This document shows, piece by piece, positions 15,988-27,300 of a stretch of 64,000 nucleotides of DNA (position 1 is the first letter of the stretch; the number at the start of each line of letters is the position of its first letter). The position numbers and the translations under genes are program-made. The notes beneath the pieces are model-generated. The model searched no databases and was not told the origin of the DNA. It saw only the letters and a program-made list of their open reading frames with translations. Source of the DNA: JALVDI01 sp039186435 (lineage in GTDB: Bacteria > Myxococcota_A > Polyangia > Polyangiales > Houyiibacteriaceae); contig JBCDAA010000001.1 of assembly GCA_039186435.1 (NCBI GenBank), positions 1 through 64,000 of the forward strand, given 5' to 3'.

Positions 15988-17181
15988 ATGAACTGCCCGA
16001 GCTGCGGCCATGGGAACCCGGCGGGGAGCGTGTTCTGCCAACAGTGCGGGACGCGTCTTCAGGCCCAGGCAAAGCCTAAGGTGACGTGCGGCCGCTGCGG
16101 GGGTGCGAACGAACCGCACATGCGGTTTTGTGTGCACTGCGGGAACGAGCTGAAAGCTCCAGCAGCGGCCTCGCCCGGCGTCCCGGGTGCGGGCGCCCCA
16201 GGTGCAGTCGGACCTGCGGGCGTTCCGAGTGCCGAGCAAGCCTCGGCAGGGCCAGCCGGCGTTTCCGCATCCGTCCCAGGTGCGGCCACCTCACCCGGGC
16301 CGAACGTCCCAGGTGCCGCATCGCCGCATCGGTTGGCACCGACCCCGGTCGGATCCCAGCCAAGCCCCGTTCAGGGGGGGATCGTCTGCTGGCGGTGTCG
16401 TGGCGTGGGGGATGTCGGCTCCGAGTTCTGCAAGTTTTGCGGGGCTCGCTTCGCGGACGCTCCCGCCACGCCGAAGATCACATCACCCGGCCCCCACGTC
16501 CCGTCGGTTGGGCAAGCCGCGGCGGTCGCGGGTGCCCGTTTGGTCTCGATTCTCAAGGATGGGTCGGACGGAGCCGCGTTCCCACTCCGGGAATCCTCGG
16601 ATATCGGCCGGGGCGAGGGGGAGGTCGTGCTCGCCGACGATCCCTATCTCAGCGGCCGCCACGCGCGGGTCCGCCGAGAAAACGGCCAGTGGATCCTCCG
16701 GGATCTCGGAAGCGTCAATGGGGTGTACCTTCGACTTCGGGACCCCGTGGAGCTTCAGGACGGCGACAAAATCCTGATCGGACAGCAAGTCCTTCGGTTT
16801 GAGACCCTTGAGGACGCCGAAATTCCGCTTGGACCCGCCAGTATTCAAGGAGTGCTCGCCTTTGGGACGCCCGAGGTGCCGAGGTATGCGCGTCTGGTCC
16901 AGTACACAACGGAAGGGGTAGGCCGGGACGTACATTACCTGTATCGTGACGAAACCGTGCTGGGACGGGAGAACGGCGACGTTGTCTTTACTGACGACCC
17001 CTTCCTTTCTCGTCGACACGCGGCCATCACCGTGGACCGAGGTACTCAGCGCGTAACTTTGCGAGATTTGGGCTCCTCGAACGGGACCGCGGTTCGCCTT
17101 CGCAAAGAGTGCCTTCTTCGTGCGGGGGACCAGTTTCGGGTTGGGCGCCACCTCTTTCGCTTCGATGATGGGTCTGGATGA
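15988..17181 (+). CDS. zinc-ribbon protein with two FHA domains
   Basis: 397 residues. The N-terminus carries two zinc ribbons (CPSCGHGNPAGSVFCQQCG and CGRCGGANEPHMRFCVHCG); a Pro/Ala/Gly linker is followed by a third (CWRCRGVGDVGSEFCKFCG). Two FHA phosphothreonine-binding domains follow, each with the Gly-Arg / Ser-Arg-His / Asn-Gly core: DIGRGEGEVV...LSGRHARV...GSVNGV and VLGRENGDVV...LSRRHAAI...GSSNGT. The linker is encoded partly by copies of the dispersed element at 16273 and 16306. Its stop overlaps the start of the PP2C gene (ATGA), so it probably reads phosphorylation set by Ser/Thr kinases and reversed by that phosphatase. Confidence 0.92.
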   Translation: MNCPSCGHGNPAGSVFCQQCGTRLQAQAKPKVTCGRCGGANEPHMRFCVHCGNELKAPAAASPGVPGAGAPGAVGPAGVPSAEQASAGPAGVSASVPGAATSPGPNVPGAASPHRLAPTPVGSQPSPVQGGIVCWRCRGVGDVGSEFCKFCGARFADAPATPKITSPGPHVPSVGQAAAVAGARLVSILKDGSDGAAFPLRESSDIGRGEGEVVLADDPYLSGRHARVRRENGQWILRDLGSVNGVYLRLRDPVELQDGDKILIGQQVLRFETLEDAEIPLGPASIQGVLAFGTPEVPRYARLVQYTTEGVGRDVHYLYRDETVLGRENGDVVFTDDPFLSRRHAAITVDRGTQRVTLRDLGSSNGTAVRLRKECLLRAGDQFRVGRHLFRFDDGSG

Positions 17182-19238
17182 GCGACTCGGACCAAGAACC
17201 AGAAGAGACCAAGGAGGACGTCACGGCGACGATGCCCGACGCCCCGGCGGCAAAGCTGCGCGCCGATCTCGCCAAGCTTGGGTCAAAGCCGGCGGCGACG
17301 AGCACCTCGGGCGACTCGGAAGAGGCCGACTCTGATGACGAGACCACCTCGGACGAGGACACCTCGGGCGACGGCACCTCGGACGACGGCACCTCGGACG
17401 ACTCGGACGACGGCACCTCGGACGACGGCACCTCGGACGACGGCGCCTCGGACGACGGCACCTCGGACGACGGCGCCTCGGACGACGGCACCTCGGACGA
17501 GAGCACCTCGGACGAGGATGAGGACGACGGCACCTCGGACGAGGATGACGACGGCACCTCGGACGAGCCTGACGACCCGGACGGGACGATCGCGTTTCGT
17601 TACTTCGGGATTACCGACGTTGGTCAGGTTCGAGAGCACAACGAGGACAACTTCGCGGTCGTCGACCTCGAGAGCGGAAAAGCGGTTTGGGGTGGCGAGG
17701 GCGATAGCGCGTCCCCGCCCACCGAAATCATCGCGGGCGACATTGGACCCAAGGGCATCGTCTTTGCCGTTTGTGACGGCATGGGTGGCGCCGCTGCAGG
17801 CGAAGTGGCCAGCCAGATGGCCATCGACACCATCCGGGAGGTCATGCTCGCCTGCGACGCCCCGCGCCATCGGGACGGCTTCGCACATCGGCTGGTCTAC
17901 TCCATCGAGGAAGCCGGGAGCCGAATCTTCGGCGCCGCCAAGATGGATCGCAGCCGGCGGGGGATGGGGACGACGGCCACCGTCGCGGGTCTGATCGACA
18001 AGCTTCTCTTCGTGGGCCAGGTCGGCGATAGCCGCTGCTACGTTCTTCGAAACGGCGAACTCGCGCTCGTCACCAAAGACCAGTCTCTCGTCAATCAGCT
18101 GATCGAAGCCGGGCAGCTCACGGAAGAAGAAGCCGAGGCCTTCGAGCACTCCAACATCATTCTCCAGGCCCTCGGAACAACCGAGGACGTCAGCGTCGAC
18201 CTGACCTTCCTGGAACTCCGCCAGGGCGATCGCATCATGCTCTGCTCCGATGGCCTCTCCGGGCTGGTGCATGCGGAGATGATTCGCGAGGTCATGAGCG
18301 AGGGCGACGATCTCGAAGCGATCGCCGTCCGACTGGTGGAGATGGCCAACGCGGGCGGCGGCCACGACAACATTACGTGCGTTGTTGCCGAGCTCGATGG
18401 CGATGGACTCGCGGCCCCGAGTGGCGCGCCGAAAGCCGTCTACCAGCAGTATCCGCTCCCTCCGATCGACGAGGTGGAGGACGACCTTCCGCGGCGCGAG
18501 CCGACGATCAAAACCGGCGGCCGCAAGCCTGGCGCCGACGTCAAGCACATCCAATACGACCCCGACGACCCCGAGGTGCCCCACTCGCGCTTTCCGTGGG
18601 GAATGCTCGTGGTGGCACTCCTTCTTTTGGGGATCGTGATCGCGGTGGTGGCGTCCTCGTCGAAGCGAACCCCGCCGCCGGAGCCGACCGAGGTGCCCGA
18701 GGGTCCTCCGGTGGTGCAGCCGGTTGAGGTTTGCGTTCGCACCGACGTGGTTGGCGGCGATCTCTTCGTCGACGGCCAGAGCTACGGACCGCTTCGCGAG
18801 GGCGACAGCGTCTGCATCGAGCTTCTTCCCGGAGCGTATCGTTTCGAGGCGCGGGTCGGCGACAGCGCGGCGGCGACGACAACCTTGACCGTTCGGGAAG
18901 GGGTTCCGGCCGACGTGGAGCTGATGCTTCCCGCGGGGGCGCTTCGTGCGGGGGAGGACGCGGGCGCGGACGGTGGGGATGCATCTGCGGAGGAATCGGA
19001 GGTCGAGTCAGACCCGGCCGACGCCGAGGAGCCCGAGGACACTCCGAGCGTCATGACGACACCGCCGACGCGAATGACGGTAATGGCGCCCACGATGGAA
19101 TCGGCGATGACGTCGACGATGACATCGACGATGACGACCATGACTTCGGAAATGGCGCCTTCTCCGATGAGCGCGATGAACACGATGGCCGAGGAGACGA
19201 TGGAAGCGTCGATGGCGCCTCCTGCAAACCCGTTCTAG
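17178..19238 (+). CDS. PP2C-type Ser/Thr protein phosphatase, membrane anchored
   Basis: 686 residues, coupled to the FHA gene. An N-terminal Asp/Ser/Thr-rich linker with repeated GTSDD pentapeptides (residues about 55-133) precedes a complete PP2C domain: VREHNEDNFAV, FAVCDGMGGAAAGEVAS, GMGTTATVAG, GDSRCYVLR, LCSDGLSGLV and GGHDNITCVV provide the metal-binding Asp residues. A membrane segment follows (MLVVALLLLGIVIAVVASS), then a PEGA-like extracytoplasmic domain and a Met/Thr-rich tail ending PPANPF. It should dephosphorylate cytoplasmic phosphoproteins, likely those recognised by the neighbouring FHA proteins. The repetitive linker is the dispersed DNA repeat read in frame. Confidence 0.94.
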   Translation: MSDSDQEPEETKEDVTATMPDAPAAKLRADLAKLGSKPAATSTSGDSEEADSDDETTSDEDTSGDGTSDDGTSDDSDDGTSDDGTSDDGASDDGTSDDGASDDGTSDESTSDEDEDDGTSDEDDDGTSDEPDDPDGTIAFRYFGITDVGQVREHNEDNFAVVDLESGKAVWGGEGDSASPPTEIIAGDIGPKGIVFAVCDGMGGAAAGEVASQMAIDTIREVMLACDAPRHRDGFAHRLVYSIEEAGSRIFGAAKMDRSRRGMGTTATVAGLIDKLLFVGQVGDSRCYVLRNGELALVTKDQSLVNQLIEAGQLTEEEAEAFEHSNIILQALGTTEDVSVDLTFLELRQGDRIMLCSDGLSGLVHAEMIREVMSEGDDLEAIAVRLVEMANAGGGHDNITCVVAELDGDGLAAPSGAPKAVYQQYPLPPIDEVEDDLPRREPTIKTGGRKPGADVKHIQYDPDDPEVPHSRFPWGMLVVALLLLGIVIAVVASSSKRTPPPEPTEVPEGPPVVQPVEVCVRTDVVGGDLFVDGQSYGPLREGDSVCIELLPGAYRFEARVGDSAAATTTLTVREGVPADVELMLPAGALRAGEDAGADGGDASAEESEVESDPADAEEPEDTPSVMTTPPTRMTVMAPTMESAMTSTMTSTMTTMTSEMAPSPMSAMNTMAEETMEASMAPPANPF
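17345..17567 (-). repeat. 15-bp tandem array of the dispersed element inside the PP2C gene
   Basis: Units of GGCACCTCGGACGAC and variants recur mostly at 15-bp steps. Nine carry the exact GCACCTCGGAC core, the reverse complement of GTCCGAGGTGC. Others have GCGCCTCGG or CACCTCGGG. Read in the PP2C frame they give GTSDD/GASDD. The same core at 13611 reads as PHLGR and at 9841 is noncoding. Confidence 0.93.
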
Positions 19239-19247
19239 GGGCGCCGC

Positions 19248-20516
19248 GTGCGAATCCGGCTAGAGCAGACGTTTGGTGCGCACACGGGTCGGAGCTTCGC
19301 GTTCGATCAGGAGCTGGTTCGCATCGGGCGTATGCCGGACTCAGACGTTGCTTTCGATGCACACGCGGATCTCGATGCGTCGGGCCGTCATGCGGAGCTA
19401 CGGCGACAAGGTTCAGCGTGGTCGGTCGTCGATCTCGGCAGTCGGAACGGCACCTGGGTCAATGGGCAGCGTGTGGATCAACGCGTTCTCGCTCACGGTG
19501 ACGAACTCGAGTTCGGTCCCGGCGGACCGCGGCTTCGGGTGGAGCTCGTGCCGCCCTCGGTTGTTCCTCCGCCTCCGGGTGCATCGACGCGGGGGGCGAC
19601 CCCTGCTGCGGTCGGGGCTGCGACGGGTCCGATGACTCCGTTGCCGGCGGACGCTGCACCCGCCTTCGCCGTGCCGACACCTGCGATTTCTTCCAGTCAT
19701 GCGTCGCTGCCCCCAGCGACGCCAACGCCGGGAGCGAAGCAATACGGTCAGCGCACCGTCAACTTCATGATTCAAGACGCGGTCCGAAAGGCGCGCGCAG
19801 GACGGGGGTTAAAAATCGCTGTCGGGGTTCTCGCGGCGCTTCTTGTCCTCGTGCTCGCCGTGTTGGGGGTGCTCGTCCTTCGCGCAGGAGGCGAACGCCG
19901 TGGACCGGATCCGGCGCATGTAACGGCGGCGAACGCCGGCGCGCTTTTTCGCCTCGCAGAAACGAGCGGCGGCGAAACCAATACGTTCTGCACCGCCTTC
20001 GCCGTACGCCGTCAGATTCTCGCGACGACTGCACGGTGTGTTTTGGCCATCGAGGCCCGGCGCGGTGCGGGTTCCACGATCGACGCGCGCGGCGTAGCGG
20101 GCACGACCACGGTGCAGCGGCTTTGGCGTCACCCGAGTTTTGATCCTGCCGCCGCGGGTCCTGATGTCGGACTGGTGGAGATCGAAACGCCCGCGCCCTC
20201 TCTTGTGACGCTTGCAACGCTGGATCGCGTGACTCGGTTGGACACCGGTGATCTCTTGCTCGGCTATGGCTACGGCGCGAGTGAAGTCGCTCGTACCGTG
20301 GAGATGCGCGTCGGCTCGGTCACGACCGATGCGCAAGGACGGCAGATCCAACACGGAAGCGCCGCGGGTGTCGGCGCTCCGGTATTCGACGCGAGCGGTG
20401 CCGTCGTCGGCGTTCACAGCACCGGACCGGGTGAGCCCGGACCTGCCGCACAGGGGGCCGGCTACGTGATCGGCGCGGACGCACTTCTTTCGCTGCTTGC
20501 GGGCCTGGCACCCTAG
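19248..20516 (+). CDS. FHA domain - membrane segment - degenerate trypsin-like domain
   Basis: 422 residues from a GTG start 10 bases after the PP2C stop. An N-terminal FHA domain (RIGRMPDSDV, ASGRHAEL, DLGSRNGTWVNG) is followed by a Pro/Ala linker, one membrane segment (IAVGVLAALLVLVLAVLGVLVL) and an extracytoplasmic chymotrypsin-fold domain. The latter keeps the fold marks CTAFAV, WRHPSF and the Asp of DVGLVEI (Asp306), but catalytic His is Arg263 (TTARCV for TAAHCV) and catalytic Ser is Val375 (GVGAPVF for GNSGGPVF). It is therefore probably a pseudoprotease that binds a ligand and relays it to or from phosphoproteins. It completes a three-gene phospho-signalling operon. Confidence 0.88.
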   Translation: MRIRLEQTFGAHTGRSFAFDQELVRIGRMPDSDVAFDAHADLDASGRHAELRRQGSAWSVVDLGSRNGTWVNGQRVDQRVLAHGDELEFGPGGPRLRVELVPPSVVPPPPGASTRGATPAAVGAATGPMTPLPADAAPAFAVPTPAISSSHASLPPATPTPGAKQYGQRTVNFMIQDAVRKARAGRGLKIAVGVLAALLVLVLAVLGVLVLRAGGERRGPDPAHVTAANAGALFRLAETSGGETNTFCTAFAVRRQILATTARCVLAIEARRGAGSTIDARGVAGTTTVQRLWRHPSFDPAAAGPDVGLVEIETPAPSLVTLATLDRVTRLDTGDLLLGYGYGASEVARTVEMRVGSVTTDAQGRQIQHGSAAGVGAPVFDASGAVVGVHSTGPGEPGPAAQGAGYVIGADALLSLLAGLAP

Positions 20517-20673
20517 ATAGGCCTGGCCGGCGTTGCTTCGCGAGGGCTGGTATCGTGCAGCGCGATGCGCTCGTTGGCGACGATCGGCGGCTCTCGGCGC
20601 GGGACACGCCCCTCCTCTCAAAACCTCGAACGGGTAGCCGCATGTCGCGCGGAGTTCCGGAGACGGGCTGCTA

Positions 20674-21240
20674 GTGCGCGTGGCTGAGTGGCCCGGAGCC
20701 TCGCGCGTCTGGTGGGTGGCGTGGGCCCTCGCCGTTTCCGCGTTCGCGTGCACCAAGGACCAGTCTGCACCGGTCGTACGCGATCCCTTCATCGCGATGC
20801 AGGCGGACTTTGCTGATCTCTTGCGGTGGCCGCGCTGGGAGGTTCCCGACATCGGTTCGACCCATGGACATCAGCGCGGGTCGCCCAGCTACATCTATGT
20901 GCACGGGGAGATTCCCGTGTGGGGCGAGCCGATGCCCATTGGCACCATCCTCGCGAAGAGCGTTCAAGTCGGCGAGCCCACCGAGTGGGAGATCCACGCG
21001 ATGGTGAAACGCGGCGGTGATTTCAACGTTGACGGGTGCGCGCAGTGGGAGTGGTTTGATCTTCGCCTCAACGAGGACCAGGTCCCGGAGATCATCTGGC
21101 GCGGCGAGGGCAATGCCGCCAACCCAGGAGGGTACGGACGCCGCCCCGACGGAACGCCCATCAGCTGCAACGAATGCCACTCGCAGGTGCCCCACACGGA
21201 TTTCGCGTTCGGGCGCGCCCTCTACGGACCGAGCGACTAG
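20674..21240 (+). CDS. cytochrome P460-like lipoprotein with one haem motif
   Basis: 188 residues from a GTG start. A signal peptide with lipobox (WALAVSAFAC) makes it a likely lipoprotein. The mature part has SPSYIYVHGEIPVWGEPMPIGTILAK, like the beta-barrel of cytochrome P460 family proteins, and a C-terminal CNECH haem c-binding motif in PISCNECHSQVPHTDFAFG. P460 relatives oxidise hydroxylamine or bind NO; whether the Lys cross-link of true P460 is present cannot be judged here. It sits alone between the FHA operon and the giant Rhs gene, with about 157 bases of apparently empty sequence before it. Confidence 0.78.
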   Translation: MRVAEWPGASRVWWVAWALAVSAFACTKDQSAPVVRDPFIAMQADFADLLRWPRWEVPDIGSTHGHQRGSPSYIYVHGEIPVWGEPMPIGTILAKSVQVGEPTEWEIHAMVKRGGDFNVDGCAQWEWFDLRLNEDQVPEIIWRGEGNAANPGGYGRRPDGTPISCNECHSQVPHTDFAFGRALYGPSD

Positions 21241-21371
21241 AGCTCATCTAGGACGCCGCGGTTGCTCTCGAAGTTCACGTGCGTTGCACTTCGAGGGCAC
21301 TCCCCTGACTCTTCCACCCGCGATTCTTCGGGAAACGGTGCGGATCGTGTCTTGCAGTCTGCTTGGGCAGG

Positions 21372-24300
21372 ATGCTCACACCGCAAACGAATCCGAAGCT
21401 CGAGCACCATGTTCGGGTCTGCCTGCTCGCCGTACTTTTGGTCGCGCCAGTGGCTTGTCGCGACGACGCCGGCACGTCGTACGAAGCGACGACGGCTTCC
21501 CTCGATGGCGCGCCGCCACTGCCCCCGGATCCCACGACCCCAGAGGGTCAGATTCTCCCAACGCAGGAGGTGGGCACGCTTCCCGGCGCGCTGACGGTCA
21601 GCCCGAGCGGATCCCCGCAGTACGCGCTGCCGATTCGTGTTCCGGAAGGTCGTGGGCTCGAGCCAAGGCTCTCTGTGTCGTATTCAGGAGCCGGGGCGAA
21701 TGGTCTCTTCGGCGTTGGCTGGACGCTGAACGGGTTGTCTCGCATCACACCCTGCCGACGGACCACGGCGCAGGACGGTGCTTCGGGGCGCGTCGAGTTT
21801 CAGGTTGGTGATGCGTACTGTCTCGACGGCGCACGGCTGGTCGCGATCTCAGGAATCCCGGGTGACGACGGGACCGAGTACCGCACCGAAAACGATCGCC
21901 AAGTTCAAGTCTTCTCGCACGGCACCGTCGCGGGAATGGAGTTCGGGGTGCCTGCGCGGTTTGAGGTTCGGCACCCAGCCGGAGAGATCTGGCACTACGA
22001 GCGACGCTTTCAGGGCCAGCAGGTGGACCATCGAGACATTCGTGGGTTGAGTCCAACGACTCGGGAGATCGTCTGGTCTTGGGCGCTGTCCCGCATCGAC
22101 GACCGGTCCGGGAACTCCATGCACTTCGACTATCAGGAGGTTGCAGCGACACCGTCCGCCTCACTCGCGTACGACGATCGGTACGCGCTGGAGTTTTATC
22201 CCGACCAAATCCGATATACGTCTCACGAATCTGGGCTCGAGGCGCTGCGGACGGTCCGGTTCGCGTATGACGACCGCAGCGATCCCGTCGACATGTACAG
22301 CGCCGGCGTGCACATTCGCATTGGACGCCGCATCCGTCGCATCGACATGTTCGCCCCACGCGGGGAGAGTCGCGAACCTTCGCTCGCCTGGTACTACAAG
22401 TTCGGATACGCCCAGAGCGAGCAGAGCGGCCGCTCCTTGCTGACGTCGGTAGCGCTTTGCGATGCTGGAGACCGCTGTCTCCCCGCGACCGAGTTTTCGT
22501 GGGAGGGGGGTAGCACCGCCTACGACGAGATTGAACAGGAGCTCGAAGGCGTCTTCGACTTTCGCCAGATTCCGCGGTGGGCGTCGGGAGATTTCAACGG
22601 GGATGGCCAGTCCGATCTCCTCTATTGGGAGGGGCGTCGTGCGCACTGCTTGTTGGACCCCAGCAGCGAGCTGTCGTGGGATGGCGCTGGCGAGCCTTGT
22701 GCTTCCGTGGGGACGATCGGAGTCACCGGGGAGTGGCGGATCGCCTACAGCAACGGAACGATTTTCTCCACCACCGTTGCGACGGGACTGCGAGCGGACT
22801 TTGAAACGCGGCCGAGCCCCTACGTGCCGATCGACCATGGCAGCAGTCCGGAGGAATACAACGCGCCCACGGTTCTCGACTTCGACGGGGATGGATTCTC
22901 GGACCTCTACACCGCGCGCGCAGGAGAGATCCGCAGTCGCGGGACGGGAACCGTTCTTCAAACGCTACCGGGCCCCCGCCTCCACAGCCTGGTCAACAGC
23001 GAGCCCGACGTGCGCTTCATTGGCGACTTCAACGGTGACGGCCGGATGGATCTGTTCACCAACCTCGACCGGCCAATGGCGAGCACCGACTGGGATGTTC
23101 TCGGCGAATACGTGAGCGGCTGGAGTGGCCCGGGCGAGTGGGACGAGTACCACTGGGCCTATCGCCTAGGTGGGGGAGCTGGCTTTGGCCCCGAGACGCC
23201 GAGCACAACGGTTCCGTACATGCTGAGACAAACGAGCGTGGTTCCCAACGTGCAACGCGAAGTGGATAGCCGCCGTCTCGGCCTCACGATGGATGTGGAC
23301 GGGGACGGTCGAATGGAGCTTCTCCTCCCCAAACCGGAAGGGGAACTCGGCCTCGTGCCGCTTTACGAGAGTTTCGAGGTGGACGCGTCGGGCGCGGAGC
23401 GAAGCGGAGTCCCGATCAACCTTGCGTACCGCTGGTTCGAGGTGGCCGGCATGACGCGCTTTGGGCCCTTCTCGCCGGTGTACCTGGACATCAACGGAGA
23501 CGGGTTGCGCGACGTGGTCGCCGTCAACGGGGTTGAGCACGCCGGCAGCGACTACCTTGCGGCGCGGATCAATACGGGCAACGGGTTTGGCCCCTGGTAC
23601 TTGGCCAGCGGTCCGGGCTACCAGCCCCCCGAAGAGCAGCGAAGCGCCGTACAACGAACCCTCGAAACCTACTCCGGGTTCTTTCCGCTGAATCCGATGT
23701 CGGACACGGGGGTGCGGGTCCTCGACTTCAACGCGGACGGCCGTGACGACCTTTTGGTGCCGACGGCATCGGGGCCGTTGCTCTACCTCTCCAACGGCCG
23801 CGGCTACGACGCTGCGCCGGCCGGGCTGATCCTCGAGCCCGCGATCTCGGAAACTGCGCACCACGAGGAGTACGGCGTTTACTCGAGCTTTGTTGGGTTC
23901 GGACACCGCTTCATGGATGTCGACGGGAACGGGCTGCCCGACCTGGTCCAGTTTGACTACGGAAGGCGCGTGCTCCGGGTGGCAAAGCGACAGGGCGCGC
24001 CTCCCGATCGATTGCGTCGGGTGAAGAACGGCTTTGGGAGGTTTGACGAGGTCTACTACACGACCCTCACCAACCGCGATGTGTACACGCCCGGCAGTGG
24101 CTGCGTGCACCCGATGCGCTGCATGCGTGGCGGCGGTGAAGTGGTCCAGACCTTGACGCAGTCCGCGCCGGAAGGAATCCGCATTCGCAACTATCGCTAC
24201 GAAGATGGCCGCGTGGACGTCGAGGGGCGTGGCTTTGTTGGGTTTCACCGTCACGTGATGGAGGACACGAGTGCAGACCGTACCCTCACCCTCAGTTTTG

Positions 24301-27300
24301 ACACCGACCGGCGGGAGCACGGCGCCTATCCGGTGGCGAGTCGCTGGGACCTCCGGCGCGTGGAGACGAAGCTCCCCGACGGGCGTCATCACCTGGAGCT
24401 CACGTCTCGGGCGTTCGACGTACCGTGGCGCTGGGACGATGGAGTCTTTCGCGTTGACGAGCGTCGGCGCGTGACGCGTGTGTTCGAGTTTGACGGGCCG
24501 ATTCCGGAGGAACTCGAGCTCGACTCCGCGCAGCGGGTTTCCGAGGTGGACCGGACGTTCGACGACTACGGGAACCCGCGAACGGTGGAGTCCCAGACGA
24601 GCGGCTACATCGAATCGGAAGAGTCCGGCGCGCCCGTCTTTCATCACGGTCAGCGAACCTTGGTGACGACGACCTACGACATCCGTCCCGATCCGTGGTT
24701 GGTTCGGTTGCCTCTCGACCGGGTAGTGACCAGCTTCGCGGCGCCTCCGGACACCCGATCGGTGACCCGTTCCACGCGCTACGTGCACGATGCCGCGGGA
24801 CGCCTCGAAGAGGAGATTGCGGAGCCTGGGAGCCCGAGGCTCGAGCTGCGCACAACCTACGGTTTCGGCGCGCACGGTGAAGTCGAAACCATCACGAGCG
24901 AGACCTCCCCGTCGGATCCTCTGACGGCGCACTCCGTTCGAACACAGGTCGTCGAGTACGATCCGGAATACCTCTTTCCGGCGCTGCTCACGAACGCGAT
25001 GGGGCACGCGACCGAAGTGACCATTCATCCCGAGTTCGGCGAGCCTCAACTCGTCCGCGACCCCAACGGCGTGGAGACTTACTTCGCCTACGACGGCCTT
25101 GGGCGGCCGCGAGGCATGCAGCACGCGAGCGGTCGGCAGAGCTGGCGCGACTATCAGCCTGGATACGCGGGCCCGATGCGGATTTGGAATCGGCAGGTCT
25201 CTGGAGAAGAGAGCGTTACGGAGCTCAACGTCATCGGGCGTCCAATGCGCCATGAGCGCGAGTCGTTCGACGGCTCGGTCGCAGTGATCGAACGGGTCTA
25301 CGATTTGCTGGGCCGCCCGACGAAGGAAAGCAACGCCTTCATCGATCCTACCGATCGCGTGTTCACGACCACCGAGTATGACGCCCTGAATCGGGTGACG
25401 AAGGTGATCGACACGCTCGGACACGACCTTCGAAACGAGTATCGACTCGACCAGCAGACGACCGTCGATCGCAACGGCAATACCTCGTACGTCCGCTTCG
25501 ATGTGGACGGCCGCATGACGGATAGCGTCGAGGTCGCGACCGATGCGGCGACGGCCGACCACGTTCGCACGACCTACGAATACGCGCCATTCGGACTCCT
25601 CGAGGCCGTGACGGACGCCGAAGGCAAGCGGGTGCTTATCGGGTACGACGCGCGAGGTCGACGCACCTCGCTCAACGATCCAGACGCGGGCAACCATCAC
25701 TGGACGCTCAACGCCTACGGTGAGATGGACACGCTCTACGATCCGGAGTCGGACATCGCCGGGGTTCCTGTGCGCTACGTGCGCGATGCGCTTGGACGGG
25801 TCGAGCGGATCACGTCGCTCGACGGAACCGACGAGTATTTCTGGGACGATCCCATGCCGGGAGGAAGCGGCGTCCGCTGGCTTGGCGCGCGTCACGGCGC
25901 TCGGAGCGCGGACGGAACGGAGACCGAAACGCTCTTTGACACGTTCGGGCGCCTTCGAGGGTCGCGAACGCGTGTCGACGGTGGAGGTTACGCGGTCGAC
26001 TACGACTACGACGCGAGCTCTCGCCTCCGGCGCGTGCATTACCCCGTGGTTGCTGGCCAGCCTCGCTTTGTGACGCGATTGGGGTACGCGGGGAACGGCG
26101 CCCTCGCGACGGTGGACCAGGAAGGGGGCGCGAACTTGTGGACCGCGATCACCCGCGACGGAGCCGGAAGGATCGAATCCGAGCGCGCCGGCAACGGGGT
26201 CGTGACAGACCGCGAGTACGATCCTGGAACCGGCCAGCTGACCCGCGTGCGAGCGTACGACGGAACCATTCCGCGATTCGGGTTCGACTACGCGTACGAC
26301 AAGAACGGCAATCTCACGTCGCGCCAGGAAGTCGTGGTCAATCGCTTCGATACGTACACCTACGACTCACGCGATCGCCTGGCCTGGTGGACGCGTCGCC
26401 TCTCCGGAGGCACCGAATTCGAGACCGAGTATGTCTACGATCGCGTTGGCGGCCTCGCGGAGCGGCACCACCGCGGAGGCGATGTCCAAACGGAGGAGTA
26501 CATCGGGCGGGCTGCAACCGGGAATGCGCCGCGTTCGTACCAGCGGCTTGAGCACGGCGAGATTCGCACCGAGTTTGAGATGGACTACGACGGCAACGGG
26601 CGGCGAGTCCAAGGCCCGTGGGATGAGGTGCGGTATACCCGGCACGACCTTCCGTCTCGGGTGGAGCGAGAGGGCCGCGTCTCTCTCTTCGCCTATGACG
26701 CCGACGGTCGCCGCGTACGTGAGCTCTCGGAGGGAGTTCGAACCATTTCCGTAGGAAAGCTCTACGAACTCCGGGATACCGAAGGTACGGCAGCGCATCG
26801 CTTCTTTGTCGCGAGTGACGTGGGAACCGTCGCAAAGGTCGTGTACGACGAGGGGAGCGGGGCGAAGACGCGCCACTTCTTGCACCAAGCCAAGCTCGGT
26901 TCAGGCGTCGCGACGACGGACGACGCAGGTAACCTGTCCGAGCGTCGCTGGTTTACACCCTTCGGGCATCTCACCGACGACGCGGGCATTCCCCACGACG
27001 AGCCCTCGGGAACGGACGCCTTGCACGTCGGATTTACCGGGCACGATCACGACGTCCATCTAGGTCTGATCGACATGAACGGGCGCGTGTACGACCCCCT
27101 CAGCGCAACGTTCCTCACCGCGGATCCGATCGTGTCTGCGCCCTACAACGCACAAGGGTTTAATCGTTACGCGTACGTGTTGAACAACCCGCTTCGCTAT
27201 GTGGACCCCACCGGGCTTTCCATCGGGTGGGACGGAGAGATCGGAATGTATTACGCCGACGGGGACGACGCGCGGCGGCTCACGGGCCAGGATGTCGATC

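Noticed and set aside
18731..19501. Frameshift at the Met/Thr-rich end of the PP2C gene, because another frame reads as Asp-rich
   Set aside because: The original frame ends PPANPF, a tail shared with another gene in the window, so the annotated frame is more likely right.
23166..26039. Long minus-strand open frame (about 950 codons) inside the Rhs gene
   Set aside because: It is a shadow of the plus-strand Rhs gene: composition is Arg/His/Val-rich with no recognisable domain.
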